DNA of 64,000 bases from Paenibacillus silvestris (GCF_009882985.1 NZ_WTUZ01000020.1:557353-621352); one strand, 5' to 3'; positions 28,841 through 37,952 are shown, counted from the stretch's first letter. Made by a program: numbers and translations. Notes: a model not told the origin generated them from the sequence alone.

Positions 28841-30574
28841 CTATTCTTCTCTTGTTTTCTGAGTAATACGGAAGATTACGAACTCGGCAGGTTTCACCGG
28901 CGCTACCCCGATTACACAAATGAGTCGACCATTATCAATGTCATCCTGTGTCATTGTGCTGCGGCCAATGTTAATGTAGAACGCCTCAGACGTACTTCCA
29001 CCCATTAAGGCCCCGTCTCTCCAAACACGCGTTAAGAACGCATCAATGGTACGTTGTACACGAGCCCATAGCTGTTCATCATTCGGTTCGAAAACGACCC
29101 AGTTCGTGCCATTCTTGATGGACTCTTCAATAAAGATGAACAAACGTCTAACGTTAACATATTTCCATAAACCGTTAGAGGACGTTGTACGAGCACCCCA
29201 TACACGAATACCTTGTCCGGCAAAAGCACGAATCAAGTTAACGCCTTGTGGGTTCAAAATATCTTGCTCGCCTTTGTTATATTGGCAGTCTAGACCAACG
29301 GCACCGCGTACGACTTCGTTCGCAGGCGCTTTCTGTACGCCACGCGTTTGGTCGGAACGGGAGTAGATACCGATGACAGATCCTGATGGCGGGATGGAAA
29401 TATTTCTTTTGTCTAACGGATCGAACACTTGAAGCCAAGGATTGTACATAGCTGCGTACGAGCTGTCAAAAATATTGCGGTGCGTCATAACGTCAGCAAC
29501 TTTGGTTTTCTCGCGCGGAATGTCAAGAACAGCGAAACGGCTGCCTAGGTTTTCACAGTGAGCAACCAAAGAAAGTTGAACGGTTGGCTCCGTTACACCA
29601 GGAATGGCCATGATGCTGACAACATCGTTGTCGATGAAAGACTGAATCCCTGTACGTTTGCCAGGTCCACGATCTACACCCATGAAGATATCAGGCGTTA
29701 CTTGCGCGATGGAACCGTTGCTTCCGCCTGACAGGGCGATCTGGAATTTCCCAACCGCTTCATCCTCGCCGGAAAGCACTTCAAAAGGCGCGATAGGGCC
29801 AAGATCTTTACCTTCTGTCAAATCCTTCACCGTAATGATGTTCGAACGGGAAATGATTTTCTCAATATGATTAGCTGCTGAGATGTTCAAGGATACTTTC
29901 TCGTAAGTCTCAGCTTCATCGCCGTAGAATACATGCAACGTGAACTCGCAAGTCGTCAAAACCTTAGCAGCAAGCAGACCAGCGTCTACAACATCGCCTT
30001 CTAGTTCTACGGAAAGTTCAATGATGTTATCTTGGGATGCGATGACTTTACTGTATTGCTTTTTGCCAGCAGCTTCGAAAGCAACGACGTCGCCTACGTT
30101 AAAACCAGCGTTATTTTTCACACGGTATTGCGTCTCGCTAAGCACTTCGTAGATTTGTGTTTTGGCTTTGCTTGATGGCACAACCACGACACGAACTTGG
30201 TTACCCCATGTTCCAGGGTTTTTGGAAGCAATTTGGAGAACGGAGGATTCTTTGTTGCTTTCTGCTTTGTTCGTTGCTACTTTCGCGTCAGTTGGCGCTA
30301 CACGCATAACGTAACAGCGGGAACCTCCGTTTAAGTAAAAATGCTCAACAGCGTAAGAAAGGAAGCGATACTCGCCGAATTCGTTCTCGGACAAGTAGCT
30401 GCCGAATAAACGATGAAAATCAGCTACGCTCGTAACCAATTGAGGGACACCTTCAATTTCCCCTCTTTGCGCAAGCCCTATAAACCCGGCCGTACTTGTG
30501 CTTGCACCTTCAAGCGGTTGCGCACCACTGTCAAACTCTTCCACATAGACTCCAGGTGATAAATAGTCAGCCAT
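28841..30574 (-). CDS. Contractile tail sheath protein
   Basis: A 577-residue sheath protein. The start YLSPGVYVEEFDSGAQPLEGASTSTAGFIGLA is diagnostic of the phage/CIS sheath family, and the C-terminal domain (INPQGVNLIRAFAGQGIRVWGARTTSS, VNVRRLFIFIEESIKNGTNWVVFEPN, then FVIFRITQKTREE) holds the contact arms. Only one sheath gene is present, unlike the three of Afp/PVC. The start has GGGGAA upstream. The central insertion (about residues 90-260) is the exposed variable domain. Confidence 0.96.
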   Translation of the reverse strand: MADYLSPGVYVEEFDSGAQPLEGASTSTAGFIGLAQRGEIEGVPQLVTSVADFHRLFGSYLSENEFGEYRFLSYAVEHFYLNGGSRCYVMRVAPTDAKVATNKAESNKESSVLQIASKNPGTWGNQVRVVVVPSSKAKTQIYEVLSETQYRVKNNAGFNVGDVVAFEAAGKKQYSKVIASQDNIIELSVELEGDVVDAGLLAAKVLTTCEFTLHVFYGDEAETYEKVSLNISAANHIEKIISRSNIITVKDLTEGKDLGPIAPFEVLSGEDEAVGKFQIALSGGSNGSIAQVTPDIFMGVDRGPGKRTGIQSFIDNDVVSIMAIPGVTEPTVQLSLVAHCENLGSRFAVLDIPREKTKVADVMTHRNIFDSSYAAMYNPWLQVFDPLDKRNISIPPSGSVIGIYSRSDQTRGVQKAPANEVVRGAVGLDCQYNKGEQDILNPQGVNLIRAFAGQGIRVWGARTTSSNGLWKYVNVRRLFIFIEESIKNGTNWVVFEPNDEQLWARVQRTIDAFLTRVWRDGALMGGSTSEAFYINIGRSTMTQDDIDNGRLICVIGVAPVKPAEFVIFRITQKTREE

Positions 30575-30699
30575 TGTTCCCCAGTTCCGTCAATATGGCA
30601 TTAAAATAAATGACACAGCCATAGACGTGAAACCAGTTCTCTCCTTTCTGCTTGTCATTTTTGTATAGAAGATGGACGTGTCCATTCTACTAATTAGGG
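30575..30699. other. Leader region of the sheath gene
   Basis: About 125 bases between the upstream gene and the sheath gene. A strong site, AAAGGAGAG, lies about 70 bases before the sheath start, with a possible 10-codon frame (MAVSFILMPY) after it. No terminator is seen. It may carry an extra promoter for the sheath, but I cannot point to a clear one. Confidence 0.3.
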
Positions 30700-31500
30700 T
30701 TAGGTCAGACGAATAATGCCAAGATTGGTGGTCGTTCCTTCTGCTACCAGAACTTCCTTCTTCAACTGCTTGTTAGAACCATATGTAATGACCAGCTCTG
30801 TCTGGAAAGCCGAAATCCGATTGCCACGAAAAGCAATCACAGCCTCTCCGCGTTCTGTTACTCGTGTTTCTTGGACAGGCAGCAAAAGGGAGCCTCTAGC
30901 AAACGCTTTGGTCAGTTTCTTCTTTAACCGAAAGCGCTTCTGATGCTCAATAACTTCCGCGATTTGGATTTGCTCCTCAGCGGCTTTAGCACCTCGTCCT
31001 CGAAGTATGTATGTATCACCTGCAGAGATAACACCTGTAAATGCACCTAGTGTTATCTCTTCCGCTCCCTTATCCAGTTGATCTGCCATAACGCGAGCCC
31101 TGGCGCACTCTTCGGTTAGAATGGCGGCCTGCAGACTTGCATGGAGCACTGGAGCCCCAGCCGCATCCTGAAGCATGGCTCGGATGAGTCCAGCACTTTG
31201 GGAAAACGGATAGGAAGGCAGCGGTTTTAACTGAACAACCTCTATAAAATTGTCGGTTCCTATAGTGATTAGAGTCTGTTCATGAAAATAGTGCTCGTTG
31301 CTTACCAGAATACGGTATTCACCGGGCGGTAAATCATTAAATATATAGGAACCATTCGATTTATGAATTGCTTTCGAACGGGCGCCTTCTAGAAATACAG
31401 CGGTCGTGTTGCCAAGAGGAGTTTGTGAGGTCATCGCATCGATTACGCAGACAACTAAGGATACACGGGTTTTCAAATGTGATACTCGAATATGTTCCAC
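30700..31500 (-). CDS. CIS-cluster protein with carboxypeptidase-regulatory-like domain
   Basis: A 266-residue protein. Residues about 10-85 look like a carboxypeptidase regulatory-like/Ig-type fold (IHKSNGSYIFNDLPPGEYRILVSN), the rest is beta-rich (FTGVISAGDTYILRG, VTERGEAVIAFRGNRISAF). No signal peptide is seen. A GTG start follows AGGGGG. It stands between the cap and sheath genes; similar proteins in other clusters carry no established role. It could decorate the sheath or the cap end. Confidence 0.7.
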   Translation of the reverse strand: MEHIRVSHLKTRVSLVVCVIDAMTSQTPLGNTTAVFLEGARSKAIHKSNGSYIFNDLPPGEYRILVSNEHYFHEQTLITIGTDNFIEVVQLKPLPSYPFSQSAGLIRAMLQDAAGAPVLHASLQAAILTEECARARVMADQLDKGAEEITLGAFTGVISAGDTYILRGRGAKAAEEQIQIAEVIEHQKRFRLKKKLTKAFARGSLLLPVQETRVTERGEAVIAFRGNRISAFQTELVITYGSNKQLKKEVLVAEGTTTNLGIIRLT

Positions 31501-31511
31501 ACCCTTGCCCC

Positions 31512-32090
31512 CTAGCCTTCTATGCGGAAATCGGTTTCCGTAACCCTTTTTGTGGTCTTGATGCGGGTTGAATCAATATTGACTGGCCCCACCGTATAGC
31601 TGACAGAAAGTCTATAGGGGGTATCAGCGAAGTTCCACATATTCAAGATGCTTTCACCCTTGTGGGGTTCCATCACGATGCGAACTTCTTCATCTTTCTC
31701 AGCAAGCGTTCCTACTGTCATAGAGCCTCTAAGAATGGAATGATCATAGAGCACTTGCATGGCTCGCCCCAAGATCCGATGCTCATCGAGCGCCCTGGAC
31801 TGAAGCTCAGCCGGTGAATGCACCGTCAGCAAATAGCTGAGATCCACCACCATAGGAGGATATTGAATCTGGGTTGTCCCTCGGGCAATCATGTGGGTTT
31901 GGCGGTTATCGCCGCTCTCGCGAACGTTGTACAAATAAAGAGATAAGTAGAAATCCCCTTTATCGACAGGCGAAGCAAGCCCAATCATCTCCGGTTGCGG
32001 AATGGGATCTGGTGTCATATTTTCTCTAAGCAGCTTCACTAAAGATGCGCTTACATCGGCAATTACTGAATAATCACCAATAGGAATCAC
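31512..32090 (-). CDS. DUF4255/Pvc16_N-family tube-terminator (cap) protein
   Basis: A 192-residue protein with the marks of the Afp16/Pvc16 cap family: YSVIADVSASLVKLLRENM, then DKGDFYLSLYLYNVRE, PPMVVDLSYLLTVHS and HRILGRAMQVLYDHS. It should close the distal end of tube and sheath. GTG at 32090 is chosen, with TGAGGCAGGA upstream; a TTG 12 bases before is the alternative. DUF4255 is one of the best marker families for extracellular CIS. Confidence 0.93.
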   Translation of the reverse strand: MIPIGDYSVIADVSASLVKLLRENMTPDPIPQPEMIGLASPVDKGDFYLSLYLYNVRESGDNRQTHMIARGTTQIQYPPMVVDLSYLLTVHSPAELQSRALDEHRILGRAMQVLYDHSILRGSMTVGTLAEKDEEVRIVMEPHKGESILNMWNFADTPYRLSVSYTVGPVNIDSTRIKTTKRVTETDFRIEG

Positions 32091-32218
32091 TTCCTGCCTC
32101 AAAATACCTATGTAATGTGTTGAAATGGTAGGGAATATGTCGCATTCTGTACCTTTTTCTATTATAATTGCAAATCGCTAGACTGACTATAGAAAGTTAT
32201 ATGAATTTCTATTAATTT

Positions 32219-34420
32219 CTAATAATCTTCCCATTCTTGTCTGGCCAAGATTTTACCTGACTTCTGAAGCTCATGGCGAATGGATTTAATAATGTGCTGC
32301 ATCCGAATCGGCTCACCCGCTTCTGCGGCTAGAAAGGCGGAGGAAAGGACGACATTTTTAATGTTTCCTCCGGCAATTTCATAGCGCTGCGCCAAATATC
32401 GGAAATCGACATCCTCGCTGAGAGGTGCTGCCGGCGGAAACATGGACTGCCAGATTTTCTCGCGATACTCGCTATCAGGGAAAGGAAACTTAATAACGTA
32501 ATTGATCCGGCGCAGGAACGCTTCATCAATATTATTCAATAGATTCGTAGCTAGCACCGTAATGCCCTGATATTCTTCCATCTTCTGCAAAAGATAGGCA
32601 GTTTCAATGTTGGCATATTTATCATGGGAATCTTTCACTTCGGACCGCTTCCCGAAAAGGGCATCGGTTTCATCAAAGAACAGCACCGCGTTGCTAAGCT
32701 GCGCCTCTTCGAAAATCTCGTGTAAATTTTTCTCCGTCTCGCCGATATATTTGCTGATCACCTGCGACAGATCGACTTTGTAAAGCTCAAGCTGCAGATC
32801 GCCAGCCACCACCTGCGCAGACATCGTCTTGCCCGTCCCCGGCGGTCCGGCGAACAACATGCTAAGCCCCTTGCCGTAGGCCAGCTTCTTCTCAAACCCC
32901 CAGTCGTTGTACACGACGCCACGGTATTTGACTTGATTGCACGCATTGCGGAGCTGATCCTTCTGCTCAGGGGCGAGAATGATATCCGCCCACTGATAGC
33001 GAGGCTCAATGCGCGTCGCTTTGCGCTCCAGCTTGTGCTGCACCTGCTGGTAGCACGCCTTATAGAGCGCATCTGTGCGCAGCGCAGCCGGTTTGGCATC
33101 CGCCTGCGGCTCACGCTGCCAGGCGGAGTACCCGCGCGCAAGCGTCAGCGCGCGGTGAATTTGCCCTGGGGTGAAGCGGAATTTCCCGCTCATCACCCGG
33201 GCATCGACGTCCGCGCTCACGCCCAGCTCGCGCGCGAATACCGTCCAAAGGCGCTCGCGCCCGCCTTCGTCCGGCACTTGCAGTTCATGCTCAAGGAGCA
33301 GCCGCTCCTTGGGCTTCCAGTTCAGCCGGCTATATTTGCCGGCTAATAGAAAGATCATGCCGCCGTAGCCGTCCAGCAGCTCATGAAACCGCCCGAGCCG
33401 CTGCTGCGCCGCAAGATCCGGCTCTTCAGGGTAGAGCTCTTCCAGCCGTGTGAAGCACAGCACGGCTTGGTGCAGAATCGCCTCGCGCACGATGGCGCTC
33501 ACCTGCTCCTCGAATCTTGCGGCGTGCAGCAGCACATCCGCAAGATTCGCAATCAGCAGCGGCTTGGAGTAATAGCTGCTGAAGTGCTTGACCTGCAGCT
33601 TCTTGCCTGCGCCCGCATTCCCCCACAGGTGGAATGCGAGCCTTTTGCGCTCAGCTGCCGGTGACTGCTGCTCCTCGTGGATGAAGCCCCGCAGCCGCTG
33701 CTGAAAATCTTCTTGCACGAGCAAGGGGGCGAGCTCGTTGTCTGGGTACACCATCTCGACCGCCGGCTTCAGCTTCGGGTCGACTTCCCCGGAATCGAGC
33801 AGAAAGGCAACGATTCGCTTGTCCAGAAGCAGCGGCTTAGAGAGTAGCGACTGGCCTCTGAAGTCTTGCTCCTCACGCTGCAGCATGTACCTCGCCAGCT
33901 TGCCCTCGGGAGCAACGAAGGTAGTTCGCGCCGCTCTCATGTCCTCCGGCGTGCTGCACGCAACTTGCAGCGCCAAAGAGATGTTGGGCGTCTTGCTGGT
34001 TAGATCGTCTTGCAAGAAGCCAAAAATGCGTTCATATTTGCGGTCCAATTCCACCGCTAGCCCGAGCATGACGAACCGCTCCTCAATCGCAGAAAGACCA
34101 AATACGGAGGCTGCATACGACAAAGGGAGAAATACGCCTTTATTACGGCTTTCTTCGATTCGACCAGCTATGTAGGCTTCCATCTCTTGAATGTCCCCCA
34201 AGAGAGCCATTTCCTCCTCTTGGAGTTCTTCATCAATCTCCTGTTCACCGATAAGGCGAATGAATTCGTCTTCGGATACAAACATTCCGCGAAACGAATC
34301 TGTTTGCGGATCAGGGGTAAGCTTCTGCCGACGCTTGTAGAGAAGCTCCAACTTTTTATCCAGCAAAGTGAGCTCGTCTTTATAATGTTCCCATGCGTGT
34401 ATATAACCTTGAGCTGTCAT
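32219..34420 (-). CDS. AAA+ ATPase of the contractile injection system (Afp15-like)
   Basis: A 733-residue ATPase, first gene of the cluster. The C-terminal AAA domain is complete: Walker A GPPGTGKT, Walker B LFFDETDALFGKR, sensor-1 ATNL and the arginine-finger region AFLRRINYVIKFPFP. An earlier domain (about residues 235-440) has a degenerate Walker A, GNAGAGKK, where the usual Ser/Thr after Lys is missing. The ATG at 34420 has AGGAGG 6 bases upstream and is preferred to a longer frame. Afp15-type ATPases are needed for assembly of intact particles. It is divergent from a diguanylate cyclase gene. Confidence 0.93.
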   Translation of the reverse strand: MTAQGYIHAWEHYKDELTLLDKKLELLYKRRQKLTPDPQTDSFRGMFVSEDEFIRLIGEQEIDEELQEEEMALLGDIQEMEAYIAGRIEESRNKGVFLPLSYAASVFGLSAIEERFVMLGLAVELDRKYERIFGFLQDDLTSKTPNISLALQVACSTPEDMRAARTTFVAPEGKLARYMLQREEQDFRGQSLLSKPLLLDKRIVAFLLDSGEVDPKLKPAVEMVYPDNELAPLLVQEDFQQRLRGFIHEEQQSPAAERKRLAFHLWGNAGAGKKLQVKHFSSYYSKPLLIANLADVLLHAARFEEQVSAIVREAILHQAVLCFTRLEELYPEEPDLAAQQRLGRFHELLDGYGGMIFLLAGKYSRLNWKPKERLLLEHELQVPDEGGRERLWTVFARELGVSADVDARVMSGKFRFTPGQIHRALTLARGYSAWQREPQADAKPAALRTDALYKACYQQVQHKLERKATRIEPRYQWADIILAPEQKDQLRNACNQVKYRGVVYNDWGFEKKLAYGKGLSMLFAGPPGTGKTMSAQVVAGDLQLELYKVDLSQVISKYIGETEKNLHEIFEEAQLSNAVLFFDETDALFGKRSEVKDSHDKYANIETAYLLQKMEEYQGITVLATNLLNNIDEAFLRRINYVIKFPFPDSEYREKIWQSMFPPAAPLSEDVDFRYLAQRYEIAGGNIKNVVLSSAFLAAEAGEPIRMQHIIKSIRHELQKSGKILARQEWEDY

Positions 34421-34552
34421 AGCCCTCCTGGTGTTTCTATTTATAATTTTCATCGCTTGCCTAATCGGGTGGTTATTCTTTACAATGGTCTCACAAGGCA
34501 CGAAAAATATTTCCACTATTTGCTAGCATGAAAGGAAAGTGGCCTTTTTCTG

Positions 34553-35659
34553 ATGGAACAGCTTCCGGAAAATGATCATACTTGGAACCGAAAACTCATC
34601 CATCTATTATGGTGGATATTACTAATCTATGAAGTAGCAGCTATGATCGGTTTTCTCTTTGATATCTATGAACAGCCAGCCCAGTGGCTTCATAGCTTCC
34701 TGCACTTCCAAATCATCCCGACTAGCTTGCAGCTTGCCCTTATGGGCGCCGGTTATCTGGCCATTCACTTCCTCAAAAGATACAGTGATTTTATCATGAT
34801 TGTATGGACCATGACCATGGTTTGTATCTATATTATGTGTATCCCTGAGCTGATGAGTTCTTACGAATTAGTTAGCATTCCTATTATTTTATCCTCTGTT
34901 TATTTTCAAAAGAAGTATATTATTTTCGCTTATAGTTTAGGTCTTGCAAGTTTAACAGCGTTAGTGCTTAGCCAGGTGTACAAAGGTTATCTCATTACGC
35001 CTTCTGAAGTCATTGTTGCACTCACAGTTCTATCTGCTACAGCCCTTGTCTGTTTCGCTATTATGTCGAAAGGCCACATGCTGCTTGCGCAGCTTGGAGC
35101 CTCCACTGTACGTGAGCAGGATCTCCTCATTCGCAACGTCATGATTGACCGGCTTTCCAAAGTAGATGCGCTTACAGAGTTGTTTAACCACCGCTCTTTC
35201 CAAGAGCATACAGATCATCTCATTTCGCATATGCCCTATGATACGCCGCTGGAGCTTGCCCTGATGGATATCGATAATTTCAAAAAAATCAATGACACTT
35301 ACGGACACTGGGTCGGGGACGTTGTGCTCAAAACGATTGGCGGACTGCTCAAAGATGCGCTGGGTCCAGATGATATGTCTTTCCGCTATGGCGGCGAGGA
35401 ATTTGCCGTGTTGTTTGTAGGCAAGACCCACGAGGAAGTGCTGGCGGTGTGTGAAACCTTCATGCAGATTATCCGTGAAACGGATATCCCAGAGATGCCT
35501 GGGCGACCGTTAACGATGAGTATTGGACTGGCGCCTTATAATCGCAACACGATGAAGAAAGCCTGGTTCCAGCAGGTGGATGAGTGTTTGTATATTGCCA
35601 AACGCAATGGGAAAAATTGCATTCATACTTATTTATCCGAACCATACACAGGAAGCTGA
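34553..35659 (+). CDS. Membrane diguanylate cyclase (GGDEF protein)
   Basis: A 368-residue protein with six predicted membrane segments (about residues 17-170) and a C-terminal GGDEF domain with active motif RYGGEEF, preceded by DALTELFNHRSF and DIDNFKKINDTYGH. It should make c-di-GMP. The inhibitory I-site RxxD before the active motif is replaced by GPDD, so product inhibition is probably lost. It is divergent from the CIS ATPase gene with about 130 bases between starts; a regulatory link is possible but not shown. Confidence 0.92.
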   Translation: MEQLPENDHTWNRKLIHLLWWILLIYEVAAMIGFLFDIYEQPAQWLHSFLHFQIIPTSLQLALMGAGYLAIHFLKRYSDFIMIVWTMTMVCIYIMCIPELMSSYELVSIPIILSSVYFQKKYIIFAYSLGLASLTALVLSQVYKGYLITPSEVIVALTVLSATALVCFAIMSKGHMLLAQLGASTVREQDLLIRNVMIDRLSKVDALTELFNHRSFQEHTDHLISHMPYDTPLELALMDIDNFKKINDTYGHWVGDVVLKTIGGLLKDALGPDDMSFRYGGEEFAVLFVGKTHEEVLAVCETFMQIIRETDIPEMPGRPLTMSIGLAPYNRNTMKKAWFQQVDECLYIAKRNGKNCIHTYLSEPYTGS

Positions 35660-35683
35660 GGGCGTAAAGCTCTCAGTTTTTTT
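35656..35683 (+). terminator. Terminator of the diguanylate cyclase gene
   Basis: An 8-bp stem, CTGAGGGC/GCTCTCAG with one G-T pair, is followed by seven Ts. It overlaps the last codon and stop. Confidence 0.8.
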
Positions 35684-35749
35684 ATATCCTCATACATGAT
35701 TTTGGTGAAATAGGAAAATAATAACCAAAATCAAATGAGGTGAATAATT

Positions 35750-36397
35750 GTGTGTCATTCCGTATCTATTCTTGCTGACGTCAATGACGTCATGAAACAA
35801 TTCCGTATCGATCGCCTGCTGTCCTATACCGCTAATCGATATGAGGTGGTACCGACTGAGTCCGTTTCTGCAATTATGATTAATCGAAAGGGCGAGCGTC
35901 TTCTGGATGAATTCCGTTGGGGGCTTATGCCTTTTTGGGCTAAGGATGCGGTCTGTGGGGAACGCGATTCCATCTTCACGAACACAGCCTTCGAGCGTAT
36001 TATCAAGAAACAGCGCTGCATCCTTCCCTGCAGCGGATTCTATGTCCGTGTCACGGAGGGCAAGGAGACCCAGTGGGTGAAATTCAAAATGCGCAGCGGC
36101 ACTTTCGGCATCGCAGGTTTATACGATGTTTGGCGGGCGCCGAGTGGTGAAGAGGAACTCCGCACTTGCATGATGCTAATGACGGAAGCAAATCCGTTGG
36201 TTTCTCCTTACCATGGCCATATGCCTGCCATTCTCGATCAAGAGCAGGCCGAAAAATGGCTTGATCCTGAACTAAAGGATAGCCGCTTGCTCCGCTCCTT
36301 CCTGCGTCCCGTTGATGATCTGCTGATGGTCGCAAATGTTCTGTCTTCTCCGGCAGAAAAGCTGGAGACTGGCTCGGACGTCAGCGTATTGGTCTAA
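35750..36397 (+). CDS. SOS response-associated peptidase (YedK/HMCES-like)
   Basis: A 215-residue SRAP-domain protein. The catalytic Cys2 is present (GTG start, then Cys-His-Ser), as are WGLMPFWAK, NTAFERI (for the conserved Asn and Glu), CILPCSGFY and the HGHMPAIL motif with the catalytic His. Such proteins form a covalent thiazolidine link to abasic sites in single-stranded DNA and protect them during replication. ATGAGGTGA precedes the GTG. It is slightly unusual in reading MCHS rather than MCGR. Confidence 0.92.
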   Translation: MCHSVSILADVNDVMKQFRIDRLLSYTANRYEVVPTESVSAIMINRKGERLLDEFRWGLMPFWAKDAVCGERDSIFTNTAFERIIKKQRCILPCSGFYVRVTEGKETQWVKFKMRSGTFGIAGLYDVWRAPSGEEELRTCMMLMTEANPLVSPYHGHMPAILDQEQAEKWLDPELKDSRLLRSFLRPVDDLLMVANVLSSPAEKLETGSDVSVLV

Positions 36398-36400
36398 AAG

Positions 36401-36442
36401 AAAAAAGCGATACAAGAATTTATTCTTGTATCGCTTTTTTTT
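36401..36442 (+). terminator. Terminator after the SRAP gene
   Basis: A perfect 14-bp stem (AAGCGATACAAGAA and its complement) with a TTTA loop is flanked by As and a T-run, so it can work in both directions. Confidence 0.92.
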
Positions 36443-36477
36443 GTATTGTGACAGCTGGAGCCTTGCTGCTTAGAAAG

Positions 36478-36603
36478 GGGAACTACAGTCCGCTATTTCT
36501 GCGAAAAGCGCCCATTTTCACACAGAAGGGGAACTATGAGCCGCTATTTCAAGGTATTTGGCAGAAATTCCGCCCAATCTGCAAAATAGCGGACCACAGT
36601 TCC
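36478..36603. repeat. Family B intergenic element, copy 2 (three units)
   Basis: Direct units at 36478-36498 and 36529-36549 and an inverted unit at 36584-36603, start spacing 51 and 55 bases. The fourth unit expected near 36635 is absent, so this copy looks truncated. Spacers also share a GCGCCCNTTT word with copy 3. It lies between two convergent genes. Confidence 0.8.
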
Positions 36604-36718
36604 TCAAACTCTCGGTTACAGTTACGGTCGTGGTCGCGGTTGCGCGGTTGCACATGCGGTCTTGGTTCAGTTCCCTGTCGAAGCAGGAACCAGAGCAGAA
36701 ACTGAGCCGAGGAACCCC
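36604..36718. other. Rest of the intergenic region between the SRAP and DUF1284 genes
   Basis: After the truncated family B copy there is a G/C-rich stretch with GGTCGTGGTCGCGGTTGCGCGG and an imperfect hairpin (GTTCCCTGTCGAAGCAGGAAC). No gene is recognised; it may act as a weak terminator for the minus-strand DUF1284 gene. Confidence 0.3.
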
Positions 36719-37150
36719 TTATTTAGGAGCGACTGGTGGCAGCTCGCTGCCCTCCCCGATCAAACGCACGCCTTCGGCACACACGCCATAAGGCTCCCAT
36801 CGGCAGGTGGCGCACAAGTTGCCGATATCCTCCGGCTTCACATAACCGGCTACTTTTGCACAAATATCGGCCCAGCTTAGCTCCATCCCGACTTGCAGGC
36901 CAAGCTTGGTTACGATTTCCGCATCGCGATCATAGACAGTTCTATTCTCGCAATGCGGCACCTCATCCGTCGGATAGACAGCGCACAGATCATCTGGACC
37001 AAGTACGACACGAATAATCGTAGCCGGCTTCTTACGCAGTGTTTCGTAAACACTCGTCATATTTTCACAGAATTCCTTGGAGTATCCCATTCCCCGGTAC
37101 CCTAACAAACAAAGCAGGTGATGCCCGCGGAGGCCGATCGGCTTCGTCAT
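36719..37150 (-). CDS. DUF1284 protein
   Basis: A 143-residue protein of the DUF1284 type: IGLRGHHLLCLLGYRGMGYS at the start, five conserved-looking Cys and His residues (HHLLC, FCENM, DLCAVYP, CATCRWE). The Cys pattern suggests an iron-sulfur or metal site, but no function is known to me. Its ATG overlaps the stop of the Nudix gene by 4 bases (ATGA), so the two are probably translated together. Confidence 0.85.
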   Translation of the reverse strand: MTKPIGLRGHHLLCLLGYRGMGYSKEFCENMTSVYETLRKKPATIIRVVLGPDDLCAVYPTDEVPHCENRTVYDRDAEIVTKLGLQVGMELSWADICAKVAGYVKPEDIGNLCATCRWEPYGVCAEGVRLIGEGSELPPVAPK

Positions 37151-37719
37151 GCTTGGACCTTGGGAATGCGGTACAAACCGTACCCGTCCATTTTCACAAT
37201 AGGTTCTTTATCTTCAACAAGACCAACAGTCGTAGAATGCAAAGCAACATCGATCAACCAGCGCGTGAAATCCGCTACCGGCATCGTTTCCATCTCTTGA
37301 AGGCTATAAAAACCCGCAGCATCCACTTCTACCCCATCTGGCACAGGCTCACCACTGACATAGTCCAACTCAAAAGCGATATACACATTATGAATGTTTC
37401 TAGGTAGATCTCGCACAGCGACCAAGCGTGTGACTTTGGCTGTGACACCGCTCTCCTCAAGCACTTCGCGCTCAATCGTATCTTGAATCAGCTCATGCTG
37501 CTCAATATATCCGCCGGGATTCGTCCATCTCCCTTTGCCAGGCTCTTGCGCTCTGCGTACAAGTAAAATTTTCTCATCCTTGGTTACGAGCGCACCAACA
37601 CCAATACTGTAGTTGCCCCAGTGTACAAAACTGCACGACGTGCAAGCTCTTCTTACCGTACCATCCACATCTCGCGTTTCCATAGGAGCTCCGCAAGTCA
37701 TACAAAACTTTGCTTCCAT
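37147..37719 (-). CDS. Nudix hydrolase with zinc ribbon
   Basis: A 190-residue protein with an N-terminal zinc ribbon (CMTCG and CTSC pairs) and a complete Nudix box, GYIEQHELIQDTIEREVLEE, ending SGV. The ribbon resembles that of NADH pyrophosphatase NudC and of many small Paenibacillus Nudix proteins. It should hydrolyse a nucleoside diphosphate derivative; the substrate is unknown. The ATG at 37719 is preferred because GGAG lies 9 bases upstream; an ATG at 37740 is possible. It is coupled to the DUF1284 gene. Confidence 0.9.
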   Translation of the reverse strand: MEAKFCMTCGAPMETRDVDGTVRRACTSCSFVHWGNYSIGVGALVTKDEKILLVRRAQEPGKGRWTNPGGYIEQHELIQDTIEREVLEESGVTAKVTRLVAVRDLPRNIHNVYIAFELDYVSGEPVPDGVEVDAAGFYSLQEMETMPVADFTRWLIDVALHSTTVGLVEDKEPIVKMDGYGLYRIPKVQA

Positions 37720-37916
37720 TCGTCTCATCTCCAAATTCATGTAGTTATCTGTATGTAAGCTTACTGCTCCGATGAGTCATAGGCAAATCCGATCCCGTTC
37801 GTTCTGGGTTCATTGTAACCGCTTTAGGAGATACTATCCTGTCCTATCTGCGCTAGTCTTGTGATATCGCCAAATTGGGCTCATTCAGCCATTGTCTCCA
37901 TAATGTCTATAAGCAG

Positions 37917-37940
37917 AAAAAAGAGCCTCCACCTGGAGGC
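37917..37940 (-). terminator. Terminator of the transporter gene
   Basis: On the minus strand GCCTCC-AGGT-GGAGGC is followed by TCTTTTTT, 13 bases after the stop. Confidence 0.85.
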
Positions 37941-37952
37941 CCTTACTGCCAT

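Noticed and set aside
30575..30699. Short leader peptide MAVSFILMPY before the sheath gene
   Set aside because: Ten codons with only a loosely spaced binding site; not enough evidence.
9759..34420. Intact or defective prophage
   Set aside because: Only tail-type genes occur together with DUF4255 and an Afp15-like ATPase; no capsid, portal, terminase, integrase or lysis genes were seen.
36448..36705. 85-codon frame crossing the family B element
   Set aside because: It is made mostly of the repeat units, lacks a ribosome binding site and repeats the same words in the other family B loci.
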